Shown here in pieces: positions 1-7,988 of a DNA stretch of 16,832 nt. The notes beneath the pieces are model-generated. The model saw only the letters and a list, made by a program, of their open reading frames with translations, was not told where the DNA came from and made no database searches. How positions within the stretch are numbered: the first letter of the stretch is position 1; the number at the start of each line of letters is the position of its first letter. The stretch lies in contig DGXY01000126.1 of assembly GCA_002396885.1 (NCBI GenBank), positions 1-16,832 of the forward strand. Reading direction: 5' to 3'. The DNA comes from Akkermansiaceae bacterium UBA5020. GTDB lineage: Bacteria; Verrucomicrobiota; Verrucomicrobiia; Verrucomicrobiales; DEV007. A program made the position numbers and the translations under genes.

Positions 1-16
1 TACATGCCTGTATTCC

Positions 17-84
17 GTAGGCCGCCCCTTTCTCGCTCGATTGTAGGCCGCCTCTTCTTCGCTCGATTGTAATCCGCCCTCCCT
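17..84. repeat. 26-bp tandem repeat, about 2.5 copies
   Basis: Unit 1 (17-42) and unit 2 (43-68) both start GTAGGCCGCC and end TCGCTCGATT, and they differ only in the pyrimidine-rich middle. A third, decayed copy starts at 69 (GTAATCCGCC) and breaks off just before the first gene. The array touches the window edge region, so more copies may lie upstream. No coding role is visible. It could be a dispersed intergenic repeat or the tail of a larger array. Confidence 0.7.
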
Positions 85-148
85 GATGACTCGAAAGACG
101 CGCTCGCGTCCTTGCCCTCCACGACAAAACCTGATTGCCTCGGCCTTC

Positions 149-1024
149 ATGAAACTCCGACTCATTTCCGCAGGGATCGCCTGCTGCGCTTCCTCCATCG
201 CCCTTCCCGCCGTTGCCAAGGCAACGCCCCAAACCCTACCCTATGTCGAAAACGGACACGCCCGCCACGTCCTCGACATTTACGCACCGACCGGAGCCAA
301 GAACCTGCCCGTCGTCTTCTGGATTCACGGGGGAGGCTGGCAGACGGGAGACAAGGCGAACGTGCAGGAAAAGCCGCGCTACTTTCTCGAGCAGGGCTTC
401 GTCTTCGTCTCGATCAATCACCGCCTCCTCCCCGAGGTCGTGATGGAGGAACTCGTCGGCGATGTCGCGAAGGCCTTCGCGTGGGTGCAGCACCACATCG
501 CCGAATATGGAGGCGACCCCTCGCGCGTGCTCGTCGGCGGCCATTCCTCGGGCGCCCAGCTCGCGGCCCTGCTCTGCACGGACGATCGCTGGCTGAAGAA
601 GGAAGGCGTCTCCTTCGACGTCCTCACCGGTTGTATTCCGGTCGATGGCGACACCTACGACATTCCCGCCATCATCGAGGTCGCGGAGACGCGCCGCCGC
701 GTCCATCACGAACCGCAGGCCGCCTTCGGCCATCGGCAGAAGTTCGGCAACGATCCCGCGAAACACGTCGATTTCTCCGCCGTCACCCACGTGGCGAAGG
801 ACAAGGGCATCCCGCCCTTTCTCATCCTTCATGTCGCCGATCACCCTGACAATGCCGCACAAGCGCGTCGGTTCGGCTCGGTCCTGAAGGAGGCCGGACT
901 GCCCGTGACGGTGCACGGCCAGAAGGAAACGAATCACTCCCGCATCAACGCCGAGATCGGCACCGAAGGCGATCCGGTGACGCCGGTGCTGTCCGACTTT
1001 GTGGCCAAGTGCCTCAAACCCTGA
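149..1024 (+). CDS. secreted alpha/beta-hydrolase (carbohydrate esterase/lipase type)
   Basis: This is a 291-aa exported serine hydrolase. I chose the ATG at 149 because it gives a clean signal peptide (MKLRLISAGIACCASSIALP, ending around AVAKA); the ATG at 86 would put 21 Arg-rich residues in front of it. The oxyanion motif HGGGW is at residues 60-64 and the nucleophile elbow GHSSG at 131-135, with Ser133. The likely acid is D231 or D234 in HVADHPDN, and the base is His263 in ETNHSRIN. This layout matches the BD-FAE/acetyl-xylan-esterase-like subgroup, which removes acyl groups from sugars. The gene is first in a tight run of four genes for exported proteins (4 nt to the next start), so I infer a role in removing ester groups from a glycan. 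The substrate cannot be read from sequence, and other small-ester hydrolases share the fold. No Shine-Dalgarno sequence precedes the start. Confidence 0.85.
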   Translation: MKLRLISAGIACCASSIALPAVAKATPQTLPYVENGHARHVLDIYAPTGAKNLPVVFWIHGGGWQTGDKANVQEKPRYFLEQGFVFVSINHRLLPEVVMEELVGDVAKAFAWVQHHIAEYGGDPSRVLVGGHSSGAQLAALLCTDDRWLKKEGVSFDVLTGCIPVDGDTYDIPAIIEVAETRRRVHHEPQAAFGHRQKFGNDPAKHVDFSAVTHVAKDKGIPPFLILHVADHPDNAAQARRFGSVLKEAGLPVTVHGQKETNHSRINAEIGTEGDPVTPVLSDFVAKCLKP

Positions 1025-1028
1025 TTTC

Positions 1029-2576
1029 ATGAAACCCGCTGGCCTTCTCCTCCTCGCACTGACGGCTTCTGCCACGGCCGCCGAACCGATCCAGATCGGC
1101 AAGGAGCGCCAGTTGTTTCTCGACGACCATCTCATCGAGCACACCGAGCATCTCGTCCGCCGGGTCCAGCCGGCGAAGAAACACGAGGCCAATCCGCTGA
1201 TCGTGCCGAAGGAGGAGTGGGAGCCCGAAGGCTACGTGGTGCCGAGCGTACTCTACGACGAGGAGGAAAAGCTCTTCAAACTGTGGGCCGACGGCTACGG
1301 CATCGGCGTCTTCTATTTCACGAGCAAGGATGGCATCCACTGGGATCGCCCCGCGCTGCGGCTCTTTCCCGAGTTCGATTCCGGACCGACCAACCGGGTC
1401 ATCCTCAGCGGCAGCGAGATCGATGTCGAGGACGCCCCGCCGAACAAGCTCGACTACATGCGCTCGCGCGAGGCGGGCTGGCGCTACTTCGGTCATGCCA
1501 GCGGAGTCATCAAGGACCCGCGCGAAACCGACCCGGCGAAACGATACAAGATGGCCTTCCTCTGGATCAACCGGCAGCACCAGCCGCCCGGAGCGACCCG
1601 CGCGGGCAAGTTCATCGCCATGGGCGTTGCCTTCAGTCCCGACGGAATCCACTGGACCCCGGTGAACGAACCCGTCTGCCGGGCCACCGTCGATCTTCCC
1701 TTCCACATCAATTACGACGAGAAACGCCGCCGCTGGGTGCTCTATGGTCGCGTCACCGGCGTGGTCTCGGAGGAGAAGAAGGCCGCCCATGCCGCGGATC
1801 CGAACCTGCAGTACAACATGGGCCGCGCCGTGATCCGTTGCGAGAGCGAGGACTTCATCCGCTGGACGCCGGAGAAGGGCGATCTCGTCATGTCCAGCGA
1901 CTCCCGCGACAGCCCCCTAACCGAAATCTACGACCTGCGCAGCGTGCCCTACGCGGGACTTCACCTCGGCTTCGTCCACGCCTTCATCAACGAACCGGAC
2001 CACGTCGCCCTGCCCATCCAACTCGCCGTGAGCCGGGACAACCGTACCTGGCAGCGGCTCGACGACCGCTCGCCCTTTCTCGGCAACGGAGGCCTCGGCG
2101 AATGGGACCGCGGCGTCATCTCGCCTCCGACGGCCGATCCGGTGATGGTCGGCGACGAACTGCGCTTTTATTACACCGGCAGGAACACGCTGCACAGCAC
2201 TCGGTGGAAATTCGATGACAATCCGAAGCTCCTCGGCCACATCGCGCCCTTCCGCGGTTCCTTTGGTCTCGCGACGATCCGGCGCGACCGCTTTGTCGCG
2301 ATGGAGGGCAATTTCCGGCCCGGCATCCTGCGGACGAAGCCCTTTTTCCACGAGGGTTCCGTACTCCACGTCAACGCCGCGGTGCCATTCGGGATCCTCA
2401 CTGTAAGCCTACTCGACGAGTCGGGCCAGTCGCTCCAGAAAGTGACGGTCCAGGGACGCGACGACACCGCCATCGCGCTTCCGGATTTGACCAAGATCGC
2501 CGGCCGCAAAGGACAGCCAATGCGGCTGGAATTCGGGGTGCAGAACGGCCGGCTCTTTTCGTTTTGGATCGAGTGA
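1029..2576 (+). CDS. secreted GH32/GH43-like beta-propeller glycosidase-related protein
   Basis: This is a 515-aa exported protein. The ATG at 1029 starts a short signal peptide (MKPAGLLLLALTASATAAEP). The mature start (ERQLFLDDHLIEH) is typical of secreted planctomycete and verrucomicrobial proteins related to the GH32/GH43 five-bladed propellers. Four S-x-D-x-x-x-W segments recur about once per blade: 99-105, 203-209, 273-279 and 335-341. Two of them read DGIHW. These Asp-box-like turns support a propeller fold. I cannot assign the catalytic acids with confidence, so hydrolase activity is inferred from fold and company. The last ~80 residues look like a beta-sandwich, as seen C-terminal in GH32. 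The gene starts 4 nt after the esterase stop and ends 17 nt before the DUF4838 start, consistent with one transcript. Confidence 0.75.
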   Translation: MKPAGLLLLALTASATAAEPIQIGKERQLFLDDHLIEHTEHLVRRVQPAKKHEANPLIVPKEEWEPEGYVVPSVLYDEEEKLFKLWADGYGIGVFYFTSKDGIHWDRPALRLFPEFDSGPTNRVILSGSEIDVEDAPPNKLDYMRSREAGWRYFGHASGVIKDPRETDPAKRYKMAFLWINRQHQPPGATRAGKFIAMGVAFSPDGIHWTPVNEPVCRATVDLPFHINYDEKRRRWVLYGRVTGVVSEEKKAAHAADPNLQYNMGRAVIRCESEDFIRWTPEKGDLVMSSDSRDSPLTEIYDLRSVPYAGLHLGFVHAFINEPDHVALPIQLAVSRDNRTWQRLDDRSPFLGNGGLGEWDRGVISPPTADPVMVGDELRFYYTGRNTLHSTRWKFDDNPKLLGHIAPFRGSFGLATIRRDRFVAMEGNFRPGILRTKPFFHEGSVLHVNAAVPFGILTVSLLDESGQSLQKVTVQGRDDTAIALPDLTKIAGRKGQPMRLEFGVQNGRLFSFWIE

Positions 2577-2593
2577 AGATTTCCCCCACGGTA

Positions 2594-4405
2594 ATGAAAC
2601 GGTTCCTCCTCCTCATTCCCTGTCTCCTCACCTCGATCGAGGCGGCCGAAGTGGTCGTGGTCGACGACCGCCGCTCCGACCACGTCATTCACCACGCGCC
2701 CGGAGCCGACGGCATCACGGTGCTGGCGGCCCGCGAATTGCAGAGGGGCATCCAGAACGCCACCGGGGTGATGCTATCCATCGTCACCGACACAACGGCC
2801 GGACCGGCTCTGCGGCTCGTTTCCGAACCGACACTGCCGCACGATGGCTTCGAGATCCGGAGCGAAGGACGCGATCTCATTTTCGCGGGCAATGACACCC
2901 AGACCGGCGCTGCGGGCGATCCGTGGTTTGTCCCCAGTCAGGGAGTCTACTTCGGCGTGGTGGAGTTCCTCGAGCGTTTCCTCGACGCCCGCTGGCTCAT
3001 GCCCGGTGAATGGGGCGAGGAAATCCCGCCTCGCGAGGAACTGCGCCTCGTGCTCGACGCGCCGCTCCGCGGTTCGCCCGGCTTCGCCGTGCGCCAGCTC
3101 GCCTATGTCGGCGAGAGCGATCCGAACTGGCCGGGACGGCCGAAATCCGAGACGACGAACTGGATGCGCCGGCATCGCCTGACCAACGCCTTCCACCCGC
3201 ATGTCGCCGGATACGGCCACTCGTGGGACGATTACCTGAAGCCCGCCGACATGGAGGCGCACCCCGAATGGAAATCGACCCGGGGCGACGCGGTGCGCAA
3301 CGGCAAGGTCGCTTTTTTCTGCACCACGGCACCGGGCCTCGTCGATCTCTTCGCCGCCCGCGTCATCGAGTCGATGGACCGGAATCCGAACCGCCCCATG
3401 TCCTCGATCTCGCCGACCGACGGCGGCGGCTTCTGTGACTGCGAACGCTGCAAAAAACTCATCGGCACCGATCCCCACGGAAAACCGAACCACGCCCTCG
3501 CGATCCTGACCTTCTACCAACAGGTCGCCGCGATCATCGCCCGCGAGCGGCCCGGCCGCCGCCTCGGTGGTTTCGTCTACTACAACTACCAGTATCCGCC
3601 GGAGCATCCGCCCGCCCTGCCCGAAAATCTCTCCCTCTGCTGGGCGCCGCTGAACTACTACGGCTACGGCCTCCTCAAGCCCGTCTACCGCGACGAGTTC
3701 AACGGCGTCATGAAACGCTGGGCGGAGATCGCGCCGAGCTTCACCTACCACAACTACTCGACCTGGATGCGATGCTACCACGGCGCGCCCTTGCCGGTCT
3801 CGCTCGACATCCTGGGACGCGAACTGCCCGCCGCCGCCGCGAACCGGGCCTGGGGCGCCCGCATGGTCGGCACGACCGCGTGGGGAGTGAACGCTCCGGT
3901 CAATTACCTCATCGCAAAGCAACTCTGGAATCCCGGACTCGATCTCTCCGCGGCACTCAACGAATGGCTTTCGCTCGCTTACGGCCCCGGCTGGCCCGAG
4001 ATGCGCGGACTTTACGACGCCCTCGACGAGCGGATGCGCCTCCACAAGGAAGCCGAGTCGCCTGTCTACAAAGGCAGCCAGTATGAGATCAACGCCACCG
4101 TGATGCGCGCGATCTACGCGCCCTTTTTCCCCGAAATCGAGCGTCGTTACCTTGCCGCCCGTCCCCGCTGCGAGACCGAGCCCCAGCGGCGGCGCCTCTC
4201 GATGTTCGGCGACAATCTCATCCAGCTCCACCACGCCCTGCGAAAGGCCGGGCTCCTCGAGCGGCCCGAGACCTCCACCTTCCACCGCGACGACGCGGCC
4301 TTCGCCGCCTTTCTCCAAAGCATGGAGTCGGGCTTCAGTCTCTACCGCGACGAGAGCGGCATCGATCACGGTCCCATCTGGGAGGGCGAATACCGGGCCC
4401 CCTGA
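2594..4405 (+). CDS. secreted DUF4838 domain protein (glycoside-hydrolase-like)
   Basis: This is a 603-aa exported protein starting at the ATG at 2594; an earlier ATG at 2564 overlaps the previous gene and would precede the signal peptide (MKRFLLLIPCLLTSIEAAEV). Residues ~20-165 form the alpha-glucuronidase/GH20-type N-terminal domain: AARELQRGIQNATG, then YFGVVEFLERFLDARWLMPG, the conserved pattern of that domain. The central DUF4838 region (~165-480) carries a DGGG segment and a C-x-C-x-x-C cluster (residues 281-286), which is common in the family and may bind metal, followed by aromatic-rich segments (YYNYQYPPEHPP, LNYYGYG). The family is abundant in Verrucomicrobiota and Planctomycetota polysaccharide loci. 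It is probably a TIM-barrel glycosidase, but no activity is firmly established to my knowledge. The tight spacing suggests co-transcription with the upstream genes. Confidence 0.8.
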   Translation: MKRFLLLIPCLLTSIEAAEVVVVDDRRSDHVIHHAPGADGITVLAARELQRGIQNATGVMLSIVTDTTAGPALRLVSEPTLPHDGFEIRSEGRDLIFAGNDTQTGAAGDPWFVPSQGVYFGVVEFLERFLDARWLMPGEWGEEIPPREELRLVLDAPLRGSPGFAVRQLAYVGESDPNWPGRPKSETTNWMRRHRLTNAFHPHVAGYGHSWDDYLKPADMEAHPEWKSTRGDAVRNGKVAFFCTTAPGLVDLFAARVIESMDRNPNRPMSSISPTDGGGFCDCERCKKLIGTDPHGKPNHALAILTFYQQVAAIIARERPGRRLGGFVYYNYQYPPEHPPALPENLSLCWAPLNYYGYGLLKPVYRDEFNGVMKRWAEIAPSFTYHNYSTWMRCYHGAPLPVSLDILGRELPAAAANRAWGARMVGTTAWGVNAPVNYLIAKQLWNPGLDLSAALNEWLSLAYGPGWPEMRGLYDALDERMRLHKEAESPVYKGSQYEINATVMRAIYAPFFPEIERRYLAARPRCETEPQRRRLSMFGDNLIQLHHALRKAGLLERPETSTFHRDDAAFAAFLQSMESGFSLYRDESGIDHGPIWEGEYRAP

Positions 4406-4415
4406 TCCCCGCCGA

Positions 4416-4440
4416 GCCCCGCTTTCCCCCTTGCAAGGGG
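4416..4440 (+). terminator. possible weak terminator hairpin after the DUF4838 gene
   Basis: CCCCTTGCAAGGGG (4427-4440) is a perfect 14-bp palindrome 22 nt after the DUF4838 stop, followed by CGTTTT. The T-run is short, so it may only attenuate transcription before the DUF1080 gene. The flanking 13-mer GCCCCGCTTTCCC (4416-4428) recurs exactly just before pyrC at 5143-5155. Confidence 0.35.
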
Positions 4441-4465
4441 CGTTTTCCGCCATCATCCTCCCCCC

Positions 4466-5137
4466 ATGAAACTCCCCCGCTTCCTTGTCGCGGCCCTGGC
4501 CGCTGCCGCCCTCCCCTTCGTCCTCCACGCCGCCGAGGAAGGGTTCGCGCCGCTCTTCAATGGCAAGGACCTCTCCGGTTGGAAAAATCCCTACGAATGG
4601 GGCAAGGCCGAAGTCGTCGGCGACGAGATCCACCTCACCGCCGACAAGAAGTTCTTCCTCGTGACCGAGGCCCAATACGGCGACTTCGTTTTCGAGGGCG
4701 AAGTCCACCTGCCCGAGGGACAGGCCAATTCGGGCTTCATGTTCCGTTGCCACGTCGAGCCGAACAAGGTCTACGGCTACCAGTGCGAGATCGACGGATC
4801 GGACCGCCGCTGGTCGGGCGGTCTCTACGACGAAGGCCGCAACCAATGGCTCTGGCCCAGCCAAAAAGGCCGCACCAAGGTCGAAGCCGCGCTCGCCCAT
4901 GAGGCCGAATCCCAAGCCCACTTCAAAAAGCCCGAAATCCAGAACGCCCTCAAGCGGAATGACTGGAACCACGTCCGCATCACCGCCAAGGGCAACCAGT
5001 TGAAGATCGAGCTCAACGGCGTGCTCGTCACCGAATACACCGATGAGACCGACGCCAAAGGTTACCTCGGGATCCAGCACCACGGCGAGAAGGGGCAGAC
5101 CTACCGCTTCCGCCATCTGAAGATCAAGCCACTCTGA
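4466..5137 (+). CDS. secreted DUF1080 protein (3-keto-disaccharide hydrolase-like)
   Basis: This is a 223-aa exported single-domain protein with the signal peptide MKLPRFLVAALAAAALPFVL, cut near HAAEEG. The family signatures are in order: FAPLFNGKDLSGW (27-39), NSGFMFR (88-94), YGYQCEID (103-110), GGLYDEGR (118-125), the WNHVRI strand with a following ELNG turn (~167-185), and GYLGIQHHG (199-207). DUF1080 is a concanavalin/LamG-like beta-sandwich, and members have been shown to hydrolyse 3-keto-glycosides in pathways that first oxidise the sugar. Its length fits a standalone domain. It follows the DUF4838 gene by 60 nt with a small palindrome between them, so it could have separate expression. 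I see no 3-dehydrogenase partner in this window, so the 3-keto route is possible but not supported by neighbours. Confidence 0.88.
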   Translation: MKLPRFLVAALAAAALPFVLHAAEEGFAPLFNGKDLSGWKNPYEWGKAEVVGDEIHLTADKKFFLVTEAQYGDFVFEGEVHLPEGQANSGFMFRCHVEPNKVYGYQCEIDGSDRRWSGGLYDEGRNQWLWPSQKGRTKVEAALAHEAESQAHFKKPEIQNALKRNDWNHVRITAKGNQLKIELNGVLVTEYTDETDAKGYLGIQHHGEKGQTYRFRHLKIKPL

Positions 5138-5158
5138 TTCCCGCCCCGCTTTCCCGCC

Positions 5159-6262
5159 ATGCGCCTGACGCTCCCGAAGTGGTTCGACCTGCACACCCAT
5201 TTCCGACAGGGGGCGAACGTATCAAGCTACCTCGCCGACCACCGGACCATGGGCTGTGCCGGAGCCCTGGCGATGCCGAACACGAAGCCACCGGTCGCCG
5301 CGGTCTCGGGCCTGAAGACGGAGACGGCCTGGTCGATCGAGGCCTACCGCGACGACCTTCTCGCGGCCGGGGCCGATGCCTTCGAGCAACTCCTTGTGCC
5401 GCTCTACCTCACCCGCGACACGACCCCGGCGATGATCGCCGAAGGCGCCGCCTCCGGCCTGCTCCGGGCCTGCAAATATTATCCGCCCCACGGCACGACG
5501 AACTCCGAACACGGCGTGCCCATGGGCGAATGGATCGGGGGCGACGTCTTTCGCGCGATTGAGGATCACGGCGTCGTCCTTTGCGTCCACGGCGAACAAC
5601 ACGCCCTCGCCGGACCTGCCTACTTCGATGAAAAACAAACCGCCGAGTCGGTTTTTTACACCAAAACGATGCCAAGGCTGCGCGAGGCCCATCCGCGTCT
5701 TCGCATCGTCTGCGAGCACATCACCACCGCGACGGCGGCACGATTCGTCGCCTCCGCCGGAGAAAACGTGGGTGCAACGGTCACGCCGCAACACCTCCTC
5801 TACACTGTCGGTCACCTCGTGCAGGGGCTGAAGTATCACCTCTACTGCCTGCCCCTCGTGAAGTTCGAGGCAGACCGCGCCGCCCTGCGCGCGGCGGTGC
5901 TCTCGCCGGGCCAGACGCGTTTCTTTGCCGGCACCGACAGCGCGCCCCACACCACCAAGGCGACCGAATGCGGCTGCGCGGCCGGTTGTTACACCGGAGG
6001 CTGCGCTCCCCAGCTCTACGCGATGGCCTTCGAGGAGGCCGGGGCCGATCTCGGATCGGCAGCCGGACGCGACGCCTTCGTCCGATTCCTCAGCACGAAC
6101 GGGCCCGCCTTCTACGGATTCCCCGCCTCGGCGGAGACCTTCACCCTCGTGCGCACGCCATCCACGACGACGCCACAAGTCACCGCAGAAGGCCCCGTCA
6201 TTCCCCTGCCCCACGGCATGGGCCTGACCCTGACATGGAGTCTCGAGAGCGCGGCGGGTTGA
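5159..6262 (+). CDS. pyrC: dihydroorotase (PyrC type)
   Basis: This 367-aa enzyme cyclises N-carbamoyl-L-aspartate to dihydroorotate, the third step of UMP synthesis, in the cytoplasm. All PyrC landmarks are visible: H12-x-H14 with R16 (LHTHFRQG), Asn41 (MPNTKPPV), the Lys106 that is carboxylated to bridge the metals (RACKYYP), then TTNSEHGV, His144 (VHGEQ), His187 (EHITT), the TPQHLLY and LYCLPLVK strands, and the catalytic Asp260 with His264 (GTDSAPH). A Cys-rich CGCAAGC segment (271-277) matches the CGCAGC of E. coli-type PyrC. There is no signal peptide, unlike its four upstream neighbours. The start at 5159 is 21 nt after the DUF1080 stop, so it may be read from the same transcript. I see no other pyrimidine gene here. 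Confidence 0.96.
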   Translation: MRLTLPKWFDLHTHFRQGANVSSYLADHRTMGCAGALAMPNTKPPVAAVSGLKTETAWSIEAYRDDLLAAGADAFEQLLVPLYLTRDTTPAMIAEGAASGLLRACKYYPPHGTTNSEHGVPMGEWIGGDVFRAIEDHGVVLCVHGEQHALAGPAYFDEKQTAESVFYTKTMPRLREAHPRLRIVCEHITTATAARFVASAGENVGATVTPQHLLYTVGHLVQGLKYHLYCLPLVKFEADRAALRAAVLSPGQTRFFAGTDSAPHTTKATECGCAAGCYTGGCAPQLYAMAFEEAGADLGSAAGRDAFVRFLSTNGPAFYGFPASAETFTLVRTPSTTTPQVTAEGPVIPLPHGMGLTLTWSLESAAG

Positions 6263-6352
6263 GATCGGCGCCGTGCGAGGCGCGGCACACAGTCCTGACC
6301 AGCGTTGCTTGAGGCGCTTTTGGTTTAACCCTTCCCCGGTCTTCGGTGCCTT

Positions 6353-7456
6353 TCAGGGGCTCGCCACGCGGAAACCGAGCACGTGAATCGCGACATTGGG
6401 GGTGAAGAGAAAACGGGCGGGGGCATGCATGCCACCCTCGGGATCCTCCCACGCGCCGCCGCGAAGCCCCCGGAACGAACCACTGATCACCGTCTCATTC
6501 CACTCGTAAACGTTTCCCCCCATGTCGAAGGCTCCATAGAAGCTGGCGCTTCCGGCACCTCCGCTGCCCACCGCCGTCAGGTTTCCGTTTTCACTGGTGT
6601 CATCGCCATTGGAATCCCAATCCGCTCCAAGAAGATAATTCGCGATATTGGCCGCATCGGGCTCGATTTCCCCGATCGCGTTCACCGACGCCACAGTCGG
6701 AATGGCATTGCTCATCATCGGATAGAGCCAGTATCCATCTGCGTCTCCGCCGACAGACGCCGGCTGGTGATACGCCGCCTTGTACCACTGGCTTTCCGAC
6801 GGCAGGAAAAATTTCGCGCCCGGCAATCGCACGACCGAGTTGTCCGCGAGCTTCGCCGGGACGGTCAGATCATAAGCGCCGAACTCCGTCGTCGCCGCTC
6901 CCTGCGCCCCGCTCGGTCGCCCGTTGTGCAGCCAGTTGCAGAAACGGCAGCAGTCCCAAAAATCCACAAAAATGACCGGCTTGTCGCCCATTCCCGACCG
7001 CGCCGCGTAGCGGAAATTCCCGGATTTGCCAAATTGCACGATCCCGCCCCGCGCATCCGTTTCCATGTCCAGATGAAACAGACCATTCGTGTCGGTCACC
7101 GCTGTCGCGTTGAGAAACTCGACATACTGCGCATTGGTCACTTCGAATTTCCCGATCTGGAAGGTGGCCGTCACCGCTCCAAAGACACTCGGGTCGCTCG
7201 TGTTCCCCGCATCGGTGGGGTTCCCCGGATTCCCCACCGTCACCATCTCGATGAAGGCCGCCGGCGTCAGCGCCACCGCGAGCTGCTTCTTGAGGGCCGC
7301 GATCTGTTTCTTCAGCCGCTTGATGATGCGATCCGAGGCGCCCTCCGAGGCAGCTTGGACGCTCGGGAGCAGACTCAAAGGACCGGGTAGACAACAGGCG
7401 AATCCAAGGAAAAGAAGCCAGACGAGAACGGGTCGGGTCAGGAATCGGCGATGCAT
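6353..7456 (-). CDS. exported SUMF1/FGE-fold protein, probably non-catalytic
   Basis: This is 367 aa from the ATG at 7456, which gives a good signal peptide (MHRRFLTRPVLVWLLFLGFA, ending SVQAA). An in-frame ATG at 7573 would add 39 residues before it. A short coiled coil follows (42-62, RIIKRLKKQIAALKKQLA), then the formylglycine-generating-enzyme-sulfatase fold: IGKFEVTNAQYVEFLNA (101-117), FLPSESQWYKAAYH (217-230), DMGGNVYEWNE (311-321), RGGAW (332-336) and terminal GFRVASP. True FGE enzymes have paired active-site cysteines near the RCAAR-like stretch; here that place reads GGMHAPARFLF, with no Cys. I therefore infer a binding or structural role, as in the many expanded SUMF1 paralogs of Verrucomicrobiota, rather than sulfatase activation. 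It is convergent with pyrC, and no sulfatase is encoded here. Confidence 0.85.
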   Translation of the reverse strand: MHRRFLTRPVLVWLLFLGFACCLPGPLSLLPSVQAASEGASDRIIKRLKKQIAALKKQLAVALTPAAFIEMVTVGNPGNPTDAGNTSDPSVFGAVTATFQIGKFEVTNAQYVEFLNATAVTDTNGLFHLDMETDARGGIVQFGKSGNFRYAARSGMGDKPVIFVDFWDCCRFCNWLHNGRPSGAQGAATTEFGAYDLTVPAKLADNSVVRLPGAKFFLPSESQWYKAAYHQPASVGGDADGYWLYPMMSNAIPTVASVNAIGEIEPDAANIANYLLGADWDSNGDDTSENGNLTAVGSGGAGSASFYGAFDMGGNVYEWNETVISGSFRGLRGGAWEDPEGGMHAPARFLFTPNVAIHVLGFRVASP

Positions 7457-7988
7457 GGGCGGAATCGGGGTTGGATGGATGTCCAGACGTCCCTCTTCAT
7501 CCCTCAAGTCCCAATCCACCGGAGGCCCGGGGATGGAGTGGATCGGGAAGTCTTCAGGGACGCCTAGAGGCAATTGAGAAAGATTTGCTTGGATTGGGGC
7601 TACTGGTCAACTTTTTTTCGTCGCGTCGAAAAACGGTGGCATTCCCATGGGCCTCGGCGGTTCTTGGGCCCGCCTCAAGGCGTCGTCGTCACTTAGTATC
7701 GGACGGTGTCGGATCGGGCGGGATCGTCGGTGGCGTTCGCTTCGATTAGGCCAGAGTGGCCGCCTGAACCGACACGACCGCTCCGCCCCACACCAAGGCG
7801 AGGATCAGTGACCGGAGAAACAACAGGGCGGCGGGACGGGAGGCGTTCATCAAGGTGGGTTGCGAACTCGGCAATACTTCAGAAAAGAACAAACTGACAA
7901 GAGCGAAAAGGTAACGAGAAAAACAAAGTCCGAAAACTGCGCGAACGGACGAACCCGTGCCATCGCAAGGGCCAAAGCCTCCCCTCCC
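7457..7988. other. intergenic stretch with only one tiny open frame
   Basis: This is 532 bp between the SUMF1-fold gene and the zinc-ribbon gene, both on the - strand. It should hold the promoter of the SUMF1-fold gene, but I find no clear -35/-10 pair. Apart from the signal-peptide-like 34-codon frame at 7746-7850, I see no gene. After that frame's stop, another - strand frame stays open for about 40 codons with Arg/Pro-rich content, which is unremarkable at this GC. Confidence 0.5.
7746..7850 (-). CDS. 34-codon open frame that is essentially a signal peptide (relic or micropeptide)
   Basis: Read on the - strand from the ATG at 7850, the frame starts MNASRPAALLFLRSLILALV and ends VSVQAATLA before TAA. 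It has a basic n-region, a hydrophobic core and an A-x-A-type cleavage site, then stops after about three residues. The SVQAA site resembles the SVQAA end of the neighbouring SUMF1-fold protein's signal. It may be the 5' remnant of a decayed SUMF1-type or other exported gene, or a real micropeptide. Chance cannot be excluded at this length, and no Shine-Dalgarno sequence is present. Confidence 0.3.
   Translation of the reverse strand: MNASRPAALLFLRSLILALVWGGAVVSVQAATLA

Noticed and set aside
236..1192. A 318-codon - strand frame over the first hydrolase
   Set aside because: The Ser-hydrolase motifs and signal peptide are on the + strand; the antisense product has no recognisable feature.
2774..5200. 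Very long - strand open frame (about 800 codons) opposite the DUF4838 and DUF1080 genes
   Set aside because: It is the mirror of strongly supported + strand genes, with Val/Glu/Gly-rich composition and no domain. GC-rich codon bias keeps the antisense frame open.
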